Numbered from the stretch's first letter, positions 8,558-18,019 are shown. The stretch is 47,400 bases of DNA from Candidatus Obscuribacterales bacterium (GCA_020054205.1 JAGVLS010000008.1:1-47400), one strand, 5' to 3'. Notes: a model not told the origin generated them from the letters alone. Made by a program: numbers and translations.

Positions 8558-9512
8558 TTCTTAATTCACAAATAGTGCTTTTAATTACATTATCTACTGG
8601 TCCAATTGTTGTGCCCATTATTTTTCGTCTTCTTCTTTCAACAAGCCAATACAAAAATAATAAGCGGGCTAAACATTCAGCCGCTGGTAAAACATCCATT
8701 ACCTGATTTTGATCTCTACCAGCTTCAAAACAATATGCTTCAATAACCTTTTGTTTCCATTTAGTAAAGTTTCCATTTTTACTACTTTCCATAAGCAAAG
8801 TAGCTAAATCCATAGTTGGCACCCCAATCATAGTAAACCAAGACCAGTCAATAATAAACATCTTATCGTTATTAATAATGATATTTTCTGCGTACATATC
8901 ACCATGGACTAAAGAAATTGGTTCTGTTTTTAGCTCATTAGCTATGTGAGTTGCAAGAGTTTGCAGTTGTTTATTATCTTCTTTTGAAGCTAACTGCCAC
9001 CCTTCCAATTCATCTGCTAGCAATTTAGTTTTTTCTAGATAGTCTATAGGTAAAAAGCTGGGCAAAACTTTTACAGTAGCAAGTTCATCAATACGATATG
9101 AATAGGCTCGATGTAGTTTTGCTAATTCTTTGCCAACATTAGAGACTGTTTCTATATCGGCATCTAAATCTACTTTGTCCAATAAAGACTTTTCGCCTAA
9201 GTCTTCCATAAACAAAGCTGTCATTTGTCCATGATGTGCTGACAAATAAAGCCTTGCTGAATTAGATATTGAAGGAATCAAAACCTTCTCATGCAAGTCT
9301 TTTTCCACATCCCACGGTGGTAATACAACTTTGTATATCAGTGTTGCCGGCAAAGCATCTTTAATACAAATTCTTTCTACAAAAGATAAATCGCGATGCC
9401 TTAAAACTTGGCGCGCTGTTATTTGTACTGGCTTGCCGTAAAACTCTTCAAGCCAAGACATAAGCCTCGCTTCAGGCGGAATATCAAGCAAAACCAAACT
9501 TTTATTTTCCAT
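8529..9512 (-). CDS. Aminoglycoside phosphotransferase/choline kinase-fold protein
   Basis: About 327 residues with the APH-type kinase fold. The catalytic loop SLVHGDMYAEN (near 205-215) contains the Brenner motif HGDxxxxN, followed by the metal-binding FIIDW. The family phosphorylates small hydroxylated molecules: aminoglycosides, choline, homoserine, sugars. Nothing here fixes the substrate, and adjacency gives no resistance context, so a drug-resistance role should not be assumed. The ATG at 9512 is chosen; a TTG at 9527 is possible and neither has a strong Shine-Dalgarno. The 3' end runs 29 bp into the convergent M24 peptidase gene. Confidence 0.8.
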   Translation of the reverse strand: MENKSLVLLDIPPEARLMSWLEEFYGKPVQITARQVLRHRDLSFVERICIKDALPATLIYKVVLPPWDVEKDLHEKVLIPSISNSARLYLSAHHGQMTALFMEDLGEKSLLDKVDLDADIETVSNVGKELAKLHRAYSYRIDELATVKVLPSFLPIDYLEKTKLLADELEGWQLASKEDNKQLQTLATHIANELKTEPISLVHGDMYAENIIINNDKMFIIDWSWFTMIGVPTMDLATLLMESSKNGNFTKWKQKVIEAYCFEAGRDQNQVMDVLPAAECLARLLFLYWLVERRRRKIMGTTIGPVDNVIKSTICELRTRISSMVQH

Positions 9513-9566
9513 AAAACACCAATTCAAATCTCATTCAATTGTACAGTCTCTGATAACACCAATAAA

Positions 9567-9582
9567 TGACAAAACATTGTCA
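9567..9582. promoter_or_regulatory. Inverted repeat upstream of the acidic orphan gene
   Basis: TGACAA, four bases, TTGTCA: a perfect 6-bp inverted repeat ending just before the AAGGAG ribosome binding site of the gene at 9600. It could be an operator or a small hairpin near the translation start. Function is inferred only from position. Confidence 0.3.
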
Positions 9583-9599
9583 AGCAAAGGAGTTTTATT

Positions 9600-10664
9600 A
9601 TGGATGGTGGAGACGCTCCTGACGGTGGCGACTTTGGTGATTTTGCTAATGACATGGGCGATGCAATGGATCACGATGGAAATGATGGCAATTCTTTTAA
9701 TGGCTTTGATCTCCCTGACTTTGATCAAGGAGAAAGTGTTGCTGGTCTTGTTTCAGAAAATGTTGCACATGAGTTTGCTGGTGGTCATCCCGCTGGCAAT
9801 TGTTTTGATGGAAATGCTTGCCATGGTTTTGATTATGCAGGCGACTATGGTTCTGCACTGGCAACAATAGAAAGTGCTTCTCACGGGCACCACTCAGCTG
9901 TTGCAGATGCTGGACCTCCTCATTCAGATACTCAGTCCTGTTGCCTTCCTGGTGTAAAGTTATCTGGTTTTGCTCGTAGTAAAAAGCAATTGCAATTGTT
10001 AGTCTGGCCGCATGGATATTACAATGTCCGCGCCCGGTTACAAAGAATTGCTACTTCAATGGGTTTATTTGATATCGTCAAACATTATCAAGACATCAAT
10101 TACAATGATATGTTCTATCACAAGTTGTTGGACACTACTCCTTTTGATGGTCGTGATCATAGCACTGGCATGCCCAGCGGTTGGTATCCAGGTGCAAAGG
10201 GTAAGACTCGCACTTGGACTGAATATTGGCAAATAGGAGGGCGTTCTCGTTGGTGGAGATTTTGGGAAGAGTCTAGTCCTCAACCAAGTTGGCGGACTTA
10301 TTTGATCATAAAAGGTTCCACTTGGTATTACCAAGATATTGGTGATTACGAAACACGTGTGGCATTTTCTATTTACTCTATATCAGAAGTAATAAATCGC
10401 AAGCACGTTCCACGACGCAAGTACATCGAAATGCATGGGAAAGCTGCTGATAGAATTTCACGCATTCTTTATGACAATATTTCTCAAGCTTTGCCCTCTC
10501 AAGAATCCGTAAGGAAACGCCTTGAAATGTTGCAACGTATTGCCAATCCACCCAAAAAGCCAAGGAAAAGAAGAAGAAACTCAACTACTGTCTCCCGAAA
10601 CGCGGTAGGCAATCCTGCACCTACATTCACACCCGTGGATCCAATGGTTCACGAAGGAATATGA
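9600..10664 (+). CDS. Orphan protein with an acidic Gly/Asp-rich N-terminus
   Basis: The 354-residue protein is not recognised. Residues 1-75 are low-complexity and acidic (repeated GD, DF, GN), residues 75-115 are rich in His, Gly and Cys, and the middle (about 120-290) looks globular with many aromatic residues, for example SRWWRFWEE and STWYYQDIGDYETRVAF. The tail is basic (PPKKPRKRRRNS, about 315). There is no signal peptide or membrane segment. AAGGAG lies 7 nt before the ATG, and a very strong terminator follows, so it is a monocistronic unit. The acidic-to-basic layout suggests a binding or structural protein, but no function can be assigned. Confidence 0.7.
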   Translation: MDGGDAPDGGDFGDFANDMGDAMDHDGNDGNSFNGFDLPDFDQGESVAGLVSENVAHEFAGGHPAGNCFDGNACHGFDYAGDYGSALATIESASHGHHSAVADAGPPHSDTQSCCLPGVKLSGFARSKKQLQLLVWPHGYYNVRARLQRIATSMGLFDIVKHYQDINYNDMFYHKLLDTTPFDGRDHSTGMPSGWYPGAKGKTRTWTEYWQIGGRSRWWRFWEESSPQPSWRTYLIIKGSTWYYQDIGDYETRVAFSIYSISEVINRKHVPRRKYIEMHGKAADRISRILYDNISQALPSQESVRKRLEMLQRIANPPKKPRKRRRNSTTVSRNAVGNPAPTFTPVDPMVHEGI

Positions 10665-10704
10665 AAGTTTTATCCAAAAGTAATTAGCCTTTTTTGAGAT
10701 CGCT

Positions 10705-10747
10705 ACAAACAACAGAGAATTGGGCGAATTCTCTGTTGTTTGTTTTT
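10705..10747 (+). terminator. Strong intrinsic terminator
   Basis: A perfect 17-bp stem (ACAAACAACAGAGAATT with its complement) around the loop GGGCG, followed directly by TTTTTC. It ends the transcript of the orphan gene at 9600. It also shows that an ORF reading through this stretch from 10694 is not the true start of the debranching enzyme. Confidence 0.92.
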
Positions 10748-10834
10748 CTCGACAAGCTACTTCTCTATATAGTATGTAGATTTAAAACAGGCAACCTAAA
10801 TATTTCCTCAAACTTTATCTGTTATTATTTATGC

Positions 10835-12853
10835 ATGTCTTTTAACTATAATGACTGGTTTTTAAAACAATATCCAAATTTTTCTTTGCCAATAGAAAGC
10901 ATTGAAATTAGCTCTATTCAAGCAGATGATAAAAGAGAATGGCTTATAACCAATGGACTTGGTTCCTTTGCATCAGGATCTATTTCTAGTGCTAATACAC
11001 GCCGTTATCATGGCTTATTAATTGCTGCTCTTAATATACCTGTAAAGAGATATTTGTTTTTTTCTAAAATAGACGAATATGTTAACGGCATAAATCTTTC
11101 TACTAATATTTGGCAAAATAATATTGTCGAACCACAAGGTTTTAAAAGCTTATTCTTTTTTACTGCCTTTCCCATTCCTACCTGGGTTTTTACCATTAAC
11201 ACTGGTTATTTAATAAAACAAATTGTTATGCCGAAAAATAAGCAACAAGTCTCAATTGCTTATTCTTATGTGAGTAATATAGCCAACCATAATAAAAAAG
11301 ACGATTCCATTGCTTTAGATTTGCATTTGTTGGTAAACGATCGTGATTTTCACAGCCAAAGCAAAGCGTTTGATTTTAAAGTCGAACAAATGGTTAGTAA
11401 TAATTCTATTCTTGCTCAATTCACACCCAGTAATCACAAATTGTTTTTTTCATTTGTTGATGCTTCTTACATAATAGATCCTAATTGGTATAACAATTAT
11501 TATTGGCCGCGTGAATATGAACGTGGTTTAGTATCTGTAGAAGATGCTTTTCATATGGGTGTTTTAAAAACTAAATTAAATAGTGGCTCTACATTCACAT
11601 TATCTGTCTCCACAGATAATTCAACATACGCCCCAATAAATAAAGTTATTAATGAACAAATTATTCATTGGAATAATTTATCAAGTGAAGGCAATACGCC
11701 ATTTAAAAAATCCCTTTTATTGGCAGCAGATAGTTTTATTGTTGAGCGTCAAACTTATCATTCTGTTATTGCCGGTTATCATTGGTTTAACGATTGGGGT
11801 CGCGACACAATGATAAGTTTACCCGGCTTGGCTATTGCTACAAAAAGATTTGCTTTAGCAAAAAGTATAATTCAAACCTTTGCTCATTATTTAAGTGAAG
11901 GCATGTTGCCAAATAATTTTCCTGATCATTCAAATGAGCCTAGTTACAATAATGCTGATGCTGTTTTTTGGTGGGCAATAGCAATTTATCAATATTACAA
12001 AGCAACAAAAGATCTCGCTCTTATCAAAGAAGTTTTGCCCCTTCTAAACTCTGTTTATGAGTGGCATTTATCGTCGACTCGTTATGGCATTCATATCGAC
12101 AGTCAAGATTATTTACTTACTACTGCCAATACATCTGTTCAACTAACTTGGATGGATGCAAAAGTTGGCGATTTTGTTGTCACACCACGAACTGGCAAAG
12201 TTGTAGAATTAAACGCTCTCTGGCTTAATTTCTTGCATATTCTTAAAGAATTCAATAGTATTGATATTGGCGAACGAATTGATAAAACCGCTCACAGCTT
12301 CAATAAAACTTTTTGGAATAAAAATAAAGCTTGTTTATATGATGTTATAAATATAGATAAGAGCATTGATGCCTCTATTCGTCCTAACCAATTATTTGCC
12401 ATTAGCTTACCTTTTTCTCTTCTCAATCAAGAAAAATCTCTTTCTGTGCTGTCAGTGGTTGAAAAGGAATTGCTTACTGTATATGGACTACGATCATTAT
12501 CTTGTTTAGATAGTAATTATCATGGTCAATATGGAAATGGACTACCATCTGCCAATCAGTATGAGCGTGATATTACATATCATCAAGGCACAGTTTGGTC
12601 CTGGTTGATTGGACCATGGGTAGATGCTCGGTATAAAATATATGGAATGACAAAAGAAAATCATCTTTTCATAGCCAAATCATTAAAGTGTTTAAAAGAC
12701 CATATGGTACATGCTGCTGGGATAGGTTTTATATCAGAAATATTTGATGGTAATTATCCACATATTGCCCATGGCTGTATTGCTCAAGCTTGGTCAACAG
12801 CTGAATATTTACGTATTTTATGTCAATATCCTGAGTTGGAGAATTATTTATGA
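10835..12853 (+). CDS. Glycogen debranching enzyme (amylo-alpha-1,6-glucosidase type)
   Basis: 672 residues. The N-terminal domain has the bacterial/archaeal GDE signature NGLGSFASGSISSANTRRYHGLL; the C-terminal (alpha/alpha)6 barrel (GDE_C, GH133-like) has YHWFNDWGRDTMISLPGL and later NQLFAISLPF and ITYHQGTVWSWL. The enzyme hydrolyses alpha-1,6 branches, pointing to glycogen or maltodextrin metabolism in the cytoplasm. The ATG at 10835 is used because the longer ORF start lies inside the upstream terminator and the extra 47 residues lack family character. No strong ribosome binding site is visible. The stop overlaps the M48 protease start (ATGA), so the two are translationally coupled. No other glycogen gene is nearby. 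Confidence 0.92.
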   Translation: MSFNYNDWFLKQYPNFSLPIESIEISSIQADDKREWLITNGLGSFASGSISSANTRRYHGLLIAALNIPVKRYLFFSKIDEYVNGINLSTNIWQNNIVEPQGFKSLFFFTAFPIPTWVFTINTGYLIKQIVMPKNKQQVSIAYSYVSNIANHNKKDDSIALDLHLLVNDRDFHSQSKAFDFKVEQMVSNNSILAQFTPSNHKLFFSFVDASYIIDPNWYNNYYWPREYERGLVSVEDAFHMGVLKTKLNSGSTFTLSVSTDNSTYAPINKVINEQIIHWNNLSSEGNTPFKKSLLLAADSFIVERQTYHSVIAGYHWFNDWGRDTMISLPGLAIATKRFALAKSIIQTFAHYLSEGMLPNNFPDHSNEPSYNNADAVFWWAIAIYQYYKATKDLALIKEVLPLLNSVYEWHLSSTRYGIHIDSQDYLLTTANTSVQLTWMDAKVGDFVVTPRTGKVVELNALWLNFLHILKEFNSIDIGERIDKTAHSFNKTFWNKNKACLYDVINIDKSIDASIRPNQLFAISLPFSLLNQEKSLSVLSVVEKELLTVYGLRSLSCLDSNYHGQYGNGLPSANQYERDITYHQGTVWSWLIGPWVDARYKIYGMTKENHLFIAKSLKCLKDHMVHAAGIGFISEIFDGNYPHIAHGCIAQAWSTAEYLRILCQYPELENYL

Positions 12854-13974
12854 CCACTTCTGAGACCTACTCTGAAGCAAAAGTATATGAACGCAAAAAA
12901 ATTACATTTACTATTTATATTGTCTTGCTCGATATTGCTTACTTACTCTTTATGTCCGTAATTGGCGGTAAGTGGTTAGCTGATTTTACTGCCCATCTGT
13001 CTTCAAATATCTGGATTCTATTATTTGTTTTTGCCATTATATTTGGACTTGGAGCAGAATTGGTTTCTTTTCCTCTTAAGTTTTGGTTGTCTTATGTAAT
13101 TGAACACGAGTTTTTACTTAGCAATCAAAGTATTAACGAATGGCTTGTCAAATTAGGCAAATCATATTTAATTACAAGCATTATTGGTTTGGTTTTTATT
13201 GCTGCTATCTATTTCTTTTTGTGGAATTATTCTAGTTATTGGTGGGTATTTGCTAGTGTGCTCTGGATATTCTTTTCTATAATTAGTGGCTTTATAGTTA
13301 CTACTTTTATAGTGCCTTTCTTTTATAAAGTTAGCCCATTTACAAATTTCTCGTTACAAGAACGCTTTATTAGACTGTGCAAAAATACAAAAATTCAATT
13401 AGATAATATATCAGTTGTAAAATTGAGCAAAGAAACTAGAAAAGCAAATGCTTTTTTTGCTGGTATTGGCAATACTAAGCGTGTCTTTTTAGCTGACACA
13501 CTTATTGATAATTTTAATGACGATGAAATAGAAATTGTGTTTGCTCATGAACTTGGGCATTGTCAATTAAATCATTTGTTTAAAGATATTATATTTAGCT
13601 CTATTATTTCTTTTATTGCTTTTTTCATTTGTCATATTGTATTAGTAAATCTTGCAAAACTATTGGGACATGCAAGTTTTACAGCCGTTAGCGCTATGCC
13701 CTTATTTTTCTTGTGTCTCACAATAATATCTTTATGCATTTTACCTATACAAAACTGTCTAAGCAGGCATCTTGAAAAAGAAGCAGATGAATATGCACTG
13801 CAAAATACAAATAAGACTGATGCCTTTGAGACAGCTTTTACAAAGCTAGCAATACAAAATAAAGCAAATATCAATCCTAATAAAATTATTGCCTGGCTTT
13901 TTTATAGTCATCCACCTATTAAAGATAGAATTGAATTTGCTAAAAGTTGGTCAAAAAATCATTCTATAAATTGA
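12850..13974 (+). CDS. M48 family membrane metallopeptidase (Ste24/CAAX protease-like)
   Basis: 374 residues with about five membrane segments (near 22-40, 54-75, 108-125, 130-152 and two around 248-300). The M48 zinc site is complete: HELGH (233-237) and E311 in EKEADEYA, with the family tail FYSHPPIKDRI near the end. N-terminal Pfam-like features match the Ste24 branch rather than the shorter HtpX. Such enzymes cleave membrane-associated or misfolded proteins inside the inner membrane. The start overlaps the debranching enzyme stop by 4 nt. The pairing with a glycogen gene has no obvious functional logic. Confidence 0.92.
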   Translation: MTTSETYSEAKVYERKKITFTIYIVLLDIAYLLFMSVIGGKWLADFTAHLSSNIWILLFVFAIIFGLGAELVSFPLKFWLSYVIEHEFLLSNQSINEWLVKLGKSYLITSIIGLVFIAAIYFFLWNYSSYWWVFASVLWIFFSIISGFIVTTFIVPFFYKVSPFTNFSLQERFIRLCKNTKIQLDNISVVKLSKETRKANAFFAGIGNTKRVFLADTLIDNFNDDEIEIVFAHELGHCQLNHLFKDIIFSSIISFIAFFICHIVLVNLAKLLGHASFTAVSAMPLFFLCLTIISLCILPIQNCLSRHLEKEADEYALQNTNKTDAFETAFTKLAIQNKANINPNKIIAWLFYSHPPIKDRIEFAKSWSKNHSIN

Positions 13975-13978
13975 AATG

Positions 13979-14869
13979 TTATTTTTGTCCAGAAAATATT
14001 CCTTCAAAACATAAACCCTTTTCTAAAACTTTCCACAAATGAATACCACAAAGGACATTATTATGTTTTACATTTGTCCTTAAGCCAAGCATGTGCAAAA
14101 AAGAAGAAATAGGAGCAAATATTTTAGACATACGATAAATTCGCTCATGTGATTTCATAATGTTTTCTTGAATATTATCAAGTCTTAGATTTTTGAATCC
14201 AGCCTTAGTAGCGATAGCCGATACTTCCTCTTCTGTAAGTAAATCTATATCATCGGCAGCCATACATATAAGAAAGTTTTTTATTAATGCTTCTTCTTCA
14301 TTATTGCCTCTTTTAGCCCTAAAACCATCACAAATGACAAATCTTCCACCTGGTTTTAATAAGCGAAAACATTCAGCAAAAAACTTTTCTCTGTCATAAC
14401 AATAACAAAAACTTTCAATAGCTATAATCACATCAAAGCTTTCATTTTCAAAACTTGTCTCATGATAGTCTTGTTTTTCAAATTTGACTTTTGTTTCTAG
14501 CCCTCGTAATTTGGCATAATGCCTTGCTATATCAATTTGTTTATCAACAATGCTTACACCCATAACCTGTACAGGGTAATTTTCAGCTAGCCAAAAGGCT
14601 GTTCCACCTACACCAGAGCCAGCATCTAAAACCCTGGCTCCTAGTTTTAAATTATCCAAAGCCCTTTTAGCTACTTCTCTATTTAAATTAGTAAGTGATT
14701 GCGAATGGTCTTTGGTATCTTTATCCCAATAACCAAAATGAATACCTAAATTATCAGCATTAAGCCAGACCAAACAATATTGACGCCATGTTTGATTGTA
14801 ATAACTAATAACTTTGTCGTGTATGTTTTCACGTTTAATAGAATTTCCACTTTCAACTGGAACATTCAT
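13979..14869 (-). CDS. SAM-dependent methyltransferase, gamma-tocopherol/small-molecule type
   Basis: 296 residues, class I Rossmann methyltransferase. Motif I is VLDAGSGVGG (80-89), followed by GVSIVDKQIDIAR (motif II region), the DYHETSFENESFDVIIAIES segment and LLKPGGRFVICDGF. The N-terminal IHFGYWD is typical of the group that includes gamma-tocopherol, sterol and dimethylglycine methyltransferases. The substrate is not clear; a lipid quinone, tocopherol-like compound or sterol-like molecule would fit. AGGGAT lies about 8 nt before the ATG. It is convergent with the M48 gene, leaving 4 nt between stops, and lies immediately beyond tRNA-Asp on the same strand. Confidence 0.85.
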   Translation of the reverse strand: MNVPVESGNSIKRENIHDKVISYYNQTWRQYCLVWLNADNLGIHFGYWDKDTKDHSQSLTNLNREVAKRALDNLKLGARVLDAGSGVGGTAFWLAENYPVQVMGVSIVDKQIDIARHYAKLRGLETKVKFEKQDYHETSFENESFDVIIAIESFCYCYDREKFFAECFRLLKPGGRFVICDGFRAKRGNNEEEALIKNFLICMAADDIDLLTEEEVSAIATKAGFKNLRLDNIQENIMKSHERIYRMSKIFAPISSFLHMLGLRTNVKHNNVLCGIHLWKVLEKGLCFEGIFSGQK

Positions 14870-14891
14870 ATTAAAATCCCTATAAAAAAAT

Positions 14892-14965
14892 CGGGACCGA
14901 CGGGGCTCGAACCCGCGACCTCCTGCGTGACAGGCAGGCGCTCTAACCAGCTGAGCTACGATCCC
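14892..14965 (-). tRNA. tRNA-Asp (anticodon GTC)
   Basis: The reverse strand folds into a full cloverleaf: 7-bp acceptor stem (GGGATCG with CGGTCCC, one G-U pair), D stem GCTC/GAGC, anticodon stem CCTGC/GCAGG with loop CTGTCAC giving anticodon GTC, variable AGGTC, T stem GCGGG/CCCGT (one G-U pair) with TTCGAGC loop, and discriminator G. The CCA end is not encoded. Confidence 0.97.
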
Positions 14966-15061
14966 ATTTATATTCGCTTCGTCGCCTTATCTTCGGCTCC
15001 GAAATTACTTTTGTTAAAGCTCACTAACAAAAGTATCACAGATTTGCAGTATATCACAAGC

Positions 15062-16255
15062 TTATCTAGCCTGTACCGGCATCAATAAATACCTGTAATT
15101 ATCGTCGCCTTTTGCTTTAAATATTAACGGCTTTAAAGGACCTGTCATCTCTAATTCCATTTGATCTGCTGATAATTTTTGCAAAACATCTAAAACATAA
15201 CGAACATTAACAGCAACATCAATTACTTGTCCTTCAAAGTGCACATTTATTTCTTCTTGTGCACGCCCTAAATCAGGTGTATTAGCTGATACTTGCATGT
15301 TTTCACCTTCAAAGTGAAACTTAATCAAATTGGTTCTATCGTCTGACATTACAGCTATTCTTTCAATAACAGCTAATGCCTCTTCTCGATTGAAACTAGC
15401 GTAATAAGTGTGTTCGGCTGGGAATAACTCACTGTAATGAGGATATTCACCGTTAATTAGCCTAGAAGTTAGCGTATGAGTGTCTGTTGAAAAAACAATA
15501 TAGCTATCTAAATAAGCAATTTTAATGGTTTGACCAATTTCTTTTATATCAAGAAATTTCATTAGCTCAGTACAAGCACGTGCCGGCACAATTGCTTTAA
15601 GTGAATTGGGTTTATCCAATGTGGCTGTGCTTGCTTTTGCATCAAGCTCTTTATCCGATTTTTTATCTTTCTTTTTAGAAGCAACAGGAGCAGAAACAGT
15701 CAAGAACTCTTTGCGGTTAGCCATGCGACTGCCATCTGTTGCCACTGTTTCAAACACACCGTTGTCAACGACTATAAATACACCACCCAAAATGCTGCTT
15801 GAATCATAATTAGCTGCAGCAAATGAAGTTTGCATTATCGAACGGCACAAAATATCAGTTGGCATTGTAAAGCCCTGAGCAGATTTAGTGTCAGGTAATT
15901 TTGGATAATCTTCTGAAGATATACCTACTAAAGTAAATTTGGATTTTTGGCAGGTAATAGTTGTTTCTAAACTATCTTTATTAACTTGAAATGAAACCAA
16001 GTCATTAGCTAGCTTTGAAACAATTTCTAATAACTTTTTGCTGGGTAAGGTTATAGAACCTTCACTATAAACAACGGCTGCACACTTGGTTTCGATAACT
16101 AAATCTAAATCAGTGCCAACAAAACGTAAACTAGTACTGTCAGCTGATTCAATAAATACATTGCTTAAAACTGGCTGAACAACCCGATTGGCAATAGCAT
16201 TACCAACGTCTCGCAAAGCTCTTACCAAAACATCTTTTTGTATGGCAAAGTGCAT
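15062..16255 (-). CDS. dnaN: DNA polymerase III beta subunit (sliding clamp)
   Basis: 397 residues, three clamp domains. Recognisable segments include the N-terminal MHFAIQKDVLVRAL, VEFxGTDLDLVIE-like FVGTDLDLVIE, VATDGSRMA (about 171-179) and the C-terminal NVRYVLDVLQ with terminal YLLMPVQAR, the usual clamp end. The dimeric ring encircles DNA and tethers polymerase III and repair enzymes. A Lys/Asp/Ser-rich stretch (about residues 186-218, with KKKDKKSDKELDAK) is inserted between strands of domain 2 and makes the protein longer than the usual 365-380. AGGTGAG precedes the ATG. It lies downstream of dnaA, the classical order, with 307 nt between them. Confidence 0.97.
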   Translation of the reverse strand: MHFAIQKDVLVRALRDVGNAIANRVVQPVLSNVFIESADSTSLRFVGTDLDLVIETKCAAVVYSEGSITLPSKKLLEIVSKLANDLVSFQVNKDSLETTITCQKSKFTLVGISSEDYPKLPDTKSAQGFTMPTDILCRSIMQTSFAAANYDSSSILGGVFIVVDNGVFETVATDGSRMANRKEFLTVSAPVASKKKDKKSDKELDAKASTATLDKPNSLKAIVPARACTELMKFLDIKEIGQTIKIAYLDSYIVFSTDTHTLTSRLINGEYPHYSELFPAEHTYYASFNREEALAVIERIAVMSDDRTNLIKFHFEGENMQVSANTPDLGRAQEEINVHFEGQVIDVAVNVRYVLDVLQKLSADQMELEMTGPLKPLIFKAKGDDNYRYLLMPVQAR

Positions 16256-16562
16256 AATTACTCACCTTTGTTTGTTTATTGTCATTTAGATTAACTTCAT
16301 GACTGCGTTTTTTCAAGGTATAAGTACAACAATAACATTTTTTGCTGTTTAGTAAATAAATAATTGAGTTAATTAGAAGTAGTAGGAGAGCATCTTGTCC
16401 TGTTAATAATTAGATCAAACACTTGTTGCGTATAGATTTTGCCTGTCAAAAACATGTAATCGAGATGTAAAAAACAAAATTCTTGTCTTCTAAACGGTTT
16501 TTGTGTTTGAACATAAAAACAACATGAAACAAACAACTTACAGACAGGTTTTTTACAAGCAC
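16256..16562. other. dnaA-dnaN intergenic region
   Basis: 307 AT-rich bases between the dnaA stop and the dnaN start. No match to the DnaA box TTATCCACA on either strand was found by eye, and no clear terminator. Runs of A and T near 16470-16560 are purine/pyrimidine-biased. It should hold the dnaN promoter. It is a candidate for part of oriC by position only. Confidence 0.35.
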
Positions 16563-17981
16563 TTAATTGCTTAACTGGCGGGAAATTTGCTTAACTGTCT
16601 CTGCTAGAAGCTTGTCCTGAGCCAGTTTTTCCCGAACCTTATCGTAAGCATATAAAGCAGATGTATGTTTGCGATTTCCAAAGACTTCTCCAATTCTTGG
16701 AAAACTCATTGAAAGAAGTTCATGAGCCAAATACATTGCTACGTGACGAGGCCAAGTTAAGTCTTGGGAGCGTTTAGGAGATTTAAGATCACTTGTTTCT
16801 AATTTATAATACGAAGCAACAACATCAAGTATTTGTTCGATAGTTAGCTTTGGTCTGGATTTATTTTTATTTTCAGCACCAGTTTGCAATATGCTCATAG
16901 CTGAGCTTAAAGACATCTCTGATCCGGTTAATGATGCATAAGCATGAACACGTAAAAGCGCACCTTCTAATTCACGGATATTATTAGTAAAGTTTGAAGC
17001 AATATATTCTAAAATTTCATCAGGAATTATAAGCTTTTCGCAATCAGCTTTTTTGCTCAATATTGCTAATCTAGTTTCAAAATCAGGAACTTGAATATCA
17101 GCTACCAAGCCCCATTCAAAACGGCTGCGCAAGCGCTCTTCCAAAGTAGCAATGGCTTTTGGTGATCGATCGCTCGATAAAACTATTTGTCTGCCGCTAT
17201 CTCGCAAAGCATTGAAGGTATGAAACAACTCTTCTTGTGTGGATTCTTTGCCTTCAATAAACTGCACATCATCTATTAATAAAACATCTACTTGGCGATA
17301 ACGTTTACGAAATTCAACCATACGATTTTCACGTATTGAATTTACAAGTTCATTAGTAAAACGTTCACAAGTTATATAACGTACAGATAAATTTGGAGAA
17401 TGCAAAATAATATGGTGCCCAATTGCTTGCATAATATGTGTTTTGCCAAGCCCAACCCCGCCATATATGAAAAGCGGATTATATGTTTGGCAGGGACGAT
17501 CGGCTACAGCCATTGCAGCTGAATGACAAAAGCGATTATGAGAGCCAACTACAAAAGTATTAAAAGAATATTTTGGATTTAAAAGGGGAGAAGTTTTATT
17601 TTGCCCAGCTTCATTAGCCTGCAATGTGTTTTCTTGAACATTTTGCTTGGGTGGTAATACTGCAATTGAGGCAATAGATGGGCTATATGTACTTTCATGT
17701 TTTGGATCAACAAACACGTTTACACTAACCGTGCGTCCTAATACATGACTTAAAGCAGCGCTTATATCTTTTAAAAGTTTGCTAGCGATATAATTTTTAC
17801 TAAAATCATTAGCAACAACAATTAATGCACTATTTTCTTCTAATTTAACTAAATTTACTGGTCGGATAAAACTTTCAAAAGAAGGCCTGCTTAATTTTTC
17901 TGATAATAATTCTTGTGTCTTGGACCAAATTTCAGCTAGCGGACGTTCAAGATGTGTATCTTTGGTTCCTTCAACTGTCAT
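16563..17981 (-). CDS. dnaA: Chromosomal replication initiator DnaA
   Basis: 472 residues. Domain I (about 10-95) is the oligomerisation domain, domain II a short linker rich in Asn and Gln, domain III an AAA+ module with Walker A GGVGLGKT (about 174-181) and Walker B VLLIDDVQF, and domain IV the helix-turn-helix with LTWPRHVAMYLAHELLSMSF then IGEVFGNRKHTSALYAYDK. The usual signature reads FGGRDHTTV; the NRKHTSALY variant is a mild departure. DnaA binds and melts the origin. ATG at 17981 is chosen because AAGGA lies 7 nt upstream; a TTG at 17999 would include that site in the coding region. It is divergent from rpmH. Confidence 0.97.
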   Translation of the reverse strand: MTVEGTKDTHLERPLAEIWSKTQELLSEKLSRPSFESFIRPVNLVKLEENSALIVVANDFSKNYIASKLLKDISAALSHVLGRTVSVNVFVDPKHESTYSPSIASIAVLPPKQNVQENTLQANEAGQNKTSPLLNPKYSFNTFVVGSHNRFCHSAAMAVADRPCQTYNPLFIYGGVGLGKTHIMQAIGHHIILHSPNLSVRYITCERFTNELVNSIRENRMVEFRKRYRQVDVLLIDDVQFIEGKESTQEELFHTFNALRDSGRQIVLSSDRSPKAIATLEERLRSRFEWGLVADIQVPDFETRLAILSKKADCEKLIIPDEILEYIASNFTNNIRELEGALLRVHAYASLTGSEMSLSSAMSILQTGAENKNKSRPKLTIEQILDVVASYYKLETSDLKSPKRSQDLTWPRHVAMYLAHELLSMSFPRIGEVFGNRKHTSALYAYDKVREKLAQDKLLAETVKQISRQLSN

Positions 17982-18019
17982 TCTTGGTCCTTCGCTCAAT
18001 AGCTAAATAAATACAACCT

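Noticed and set aside
8529..9512. Aminoglycoside resistance gene
   Set aside because: The APH fold is shared by many metabolic kinases, and there is no mobile element or resistance context, so only the fold was called.
10694..10834. N-terminal extension of the debranching enzyme
   Set aside because: The extension passes through a 17-bp terminator stem and lacks family similarity, so the ATG at 10835 was preferred.
12754..12762. Exact DnaA-box sequence TTATCCACA
   Set aside because: It lies inside the debranching enzyme coding sequence, alone and far from dnaA; a single 9-mer match is expected by chance.
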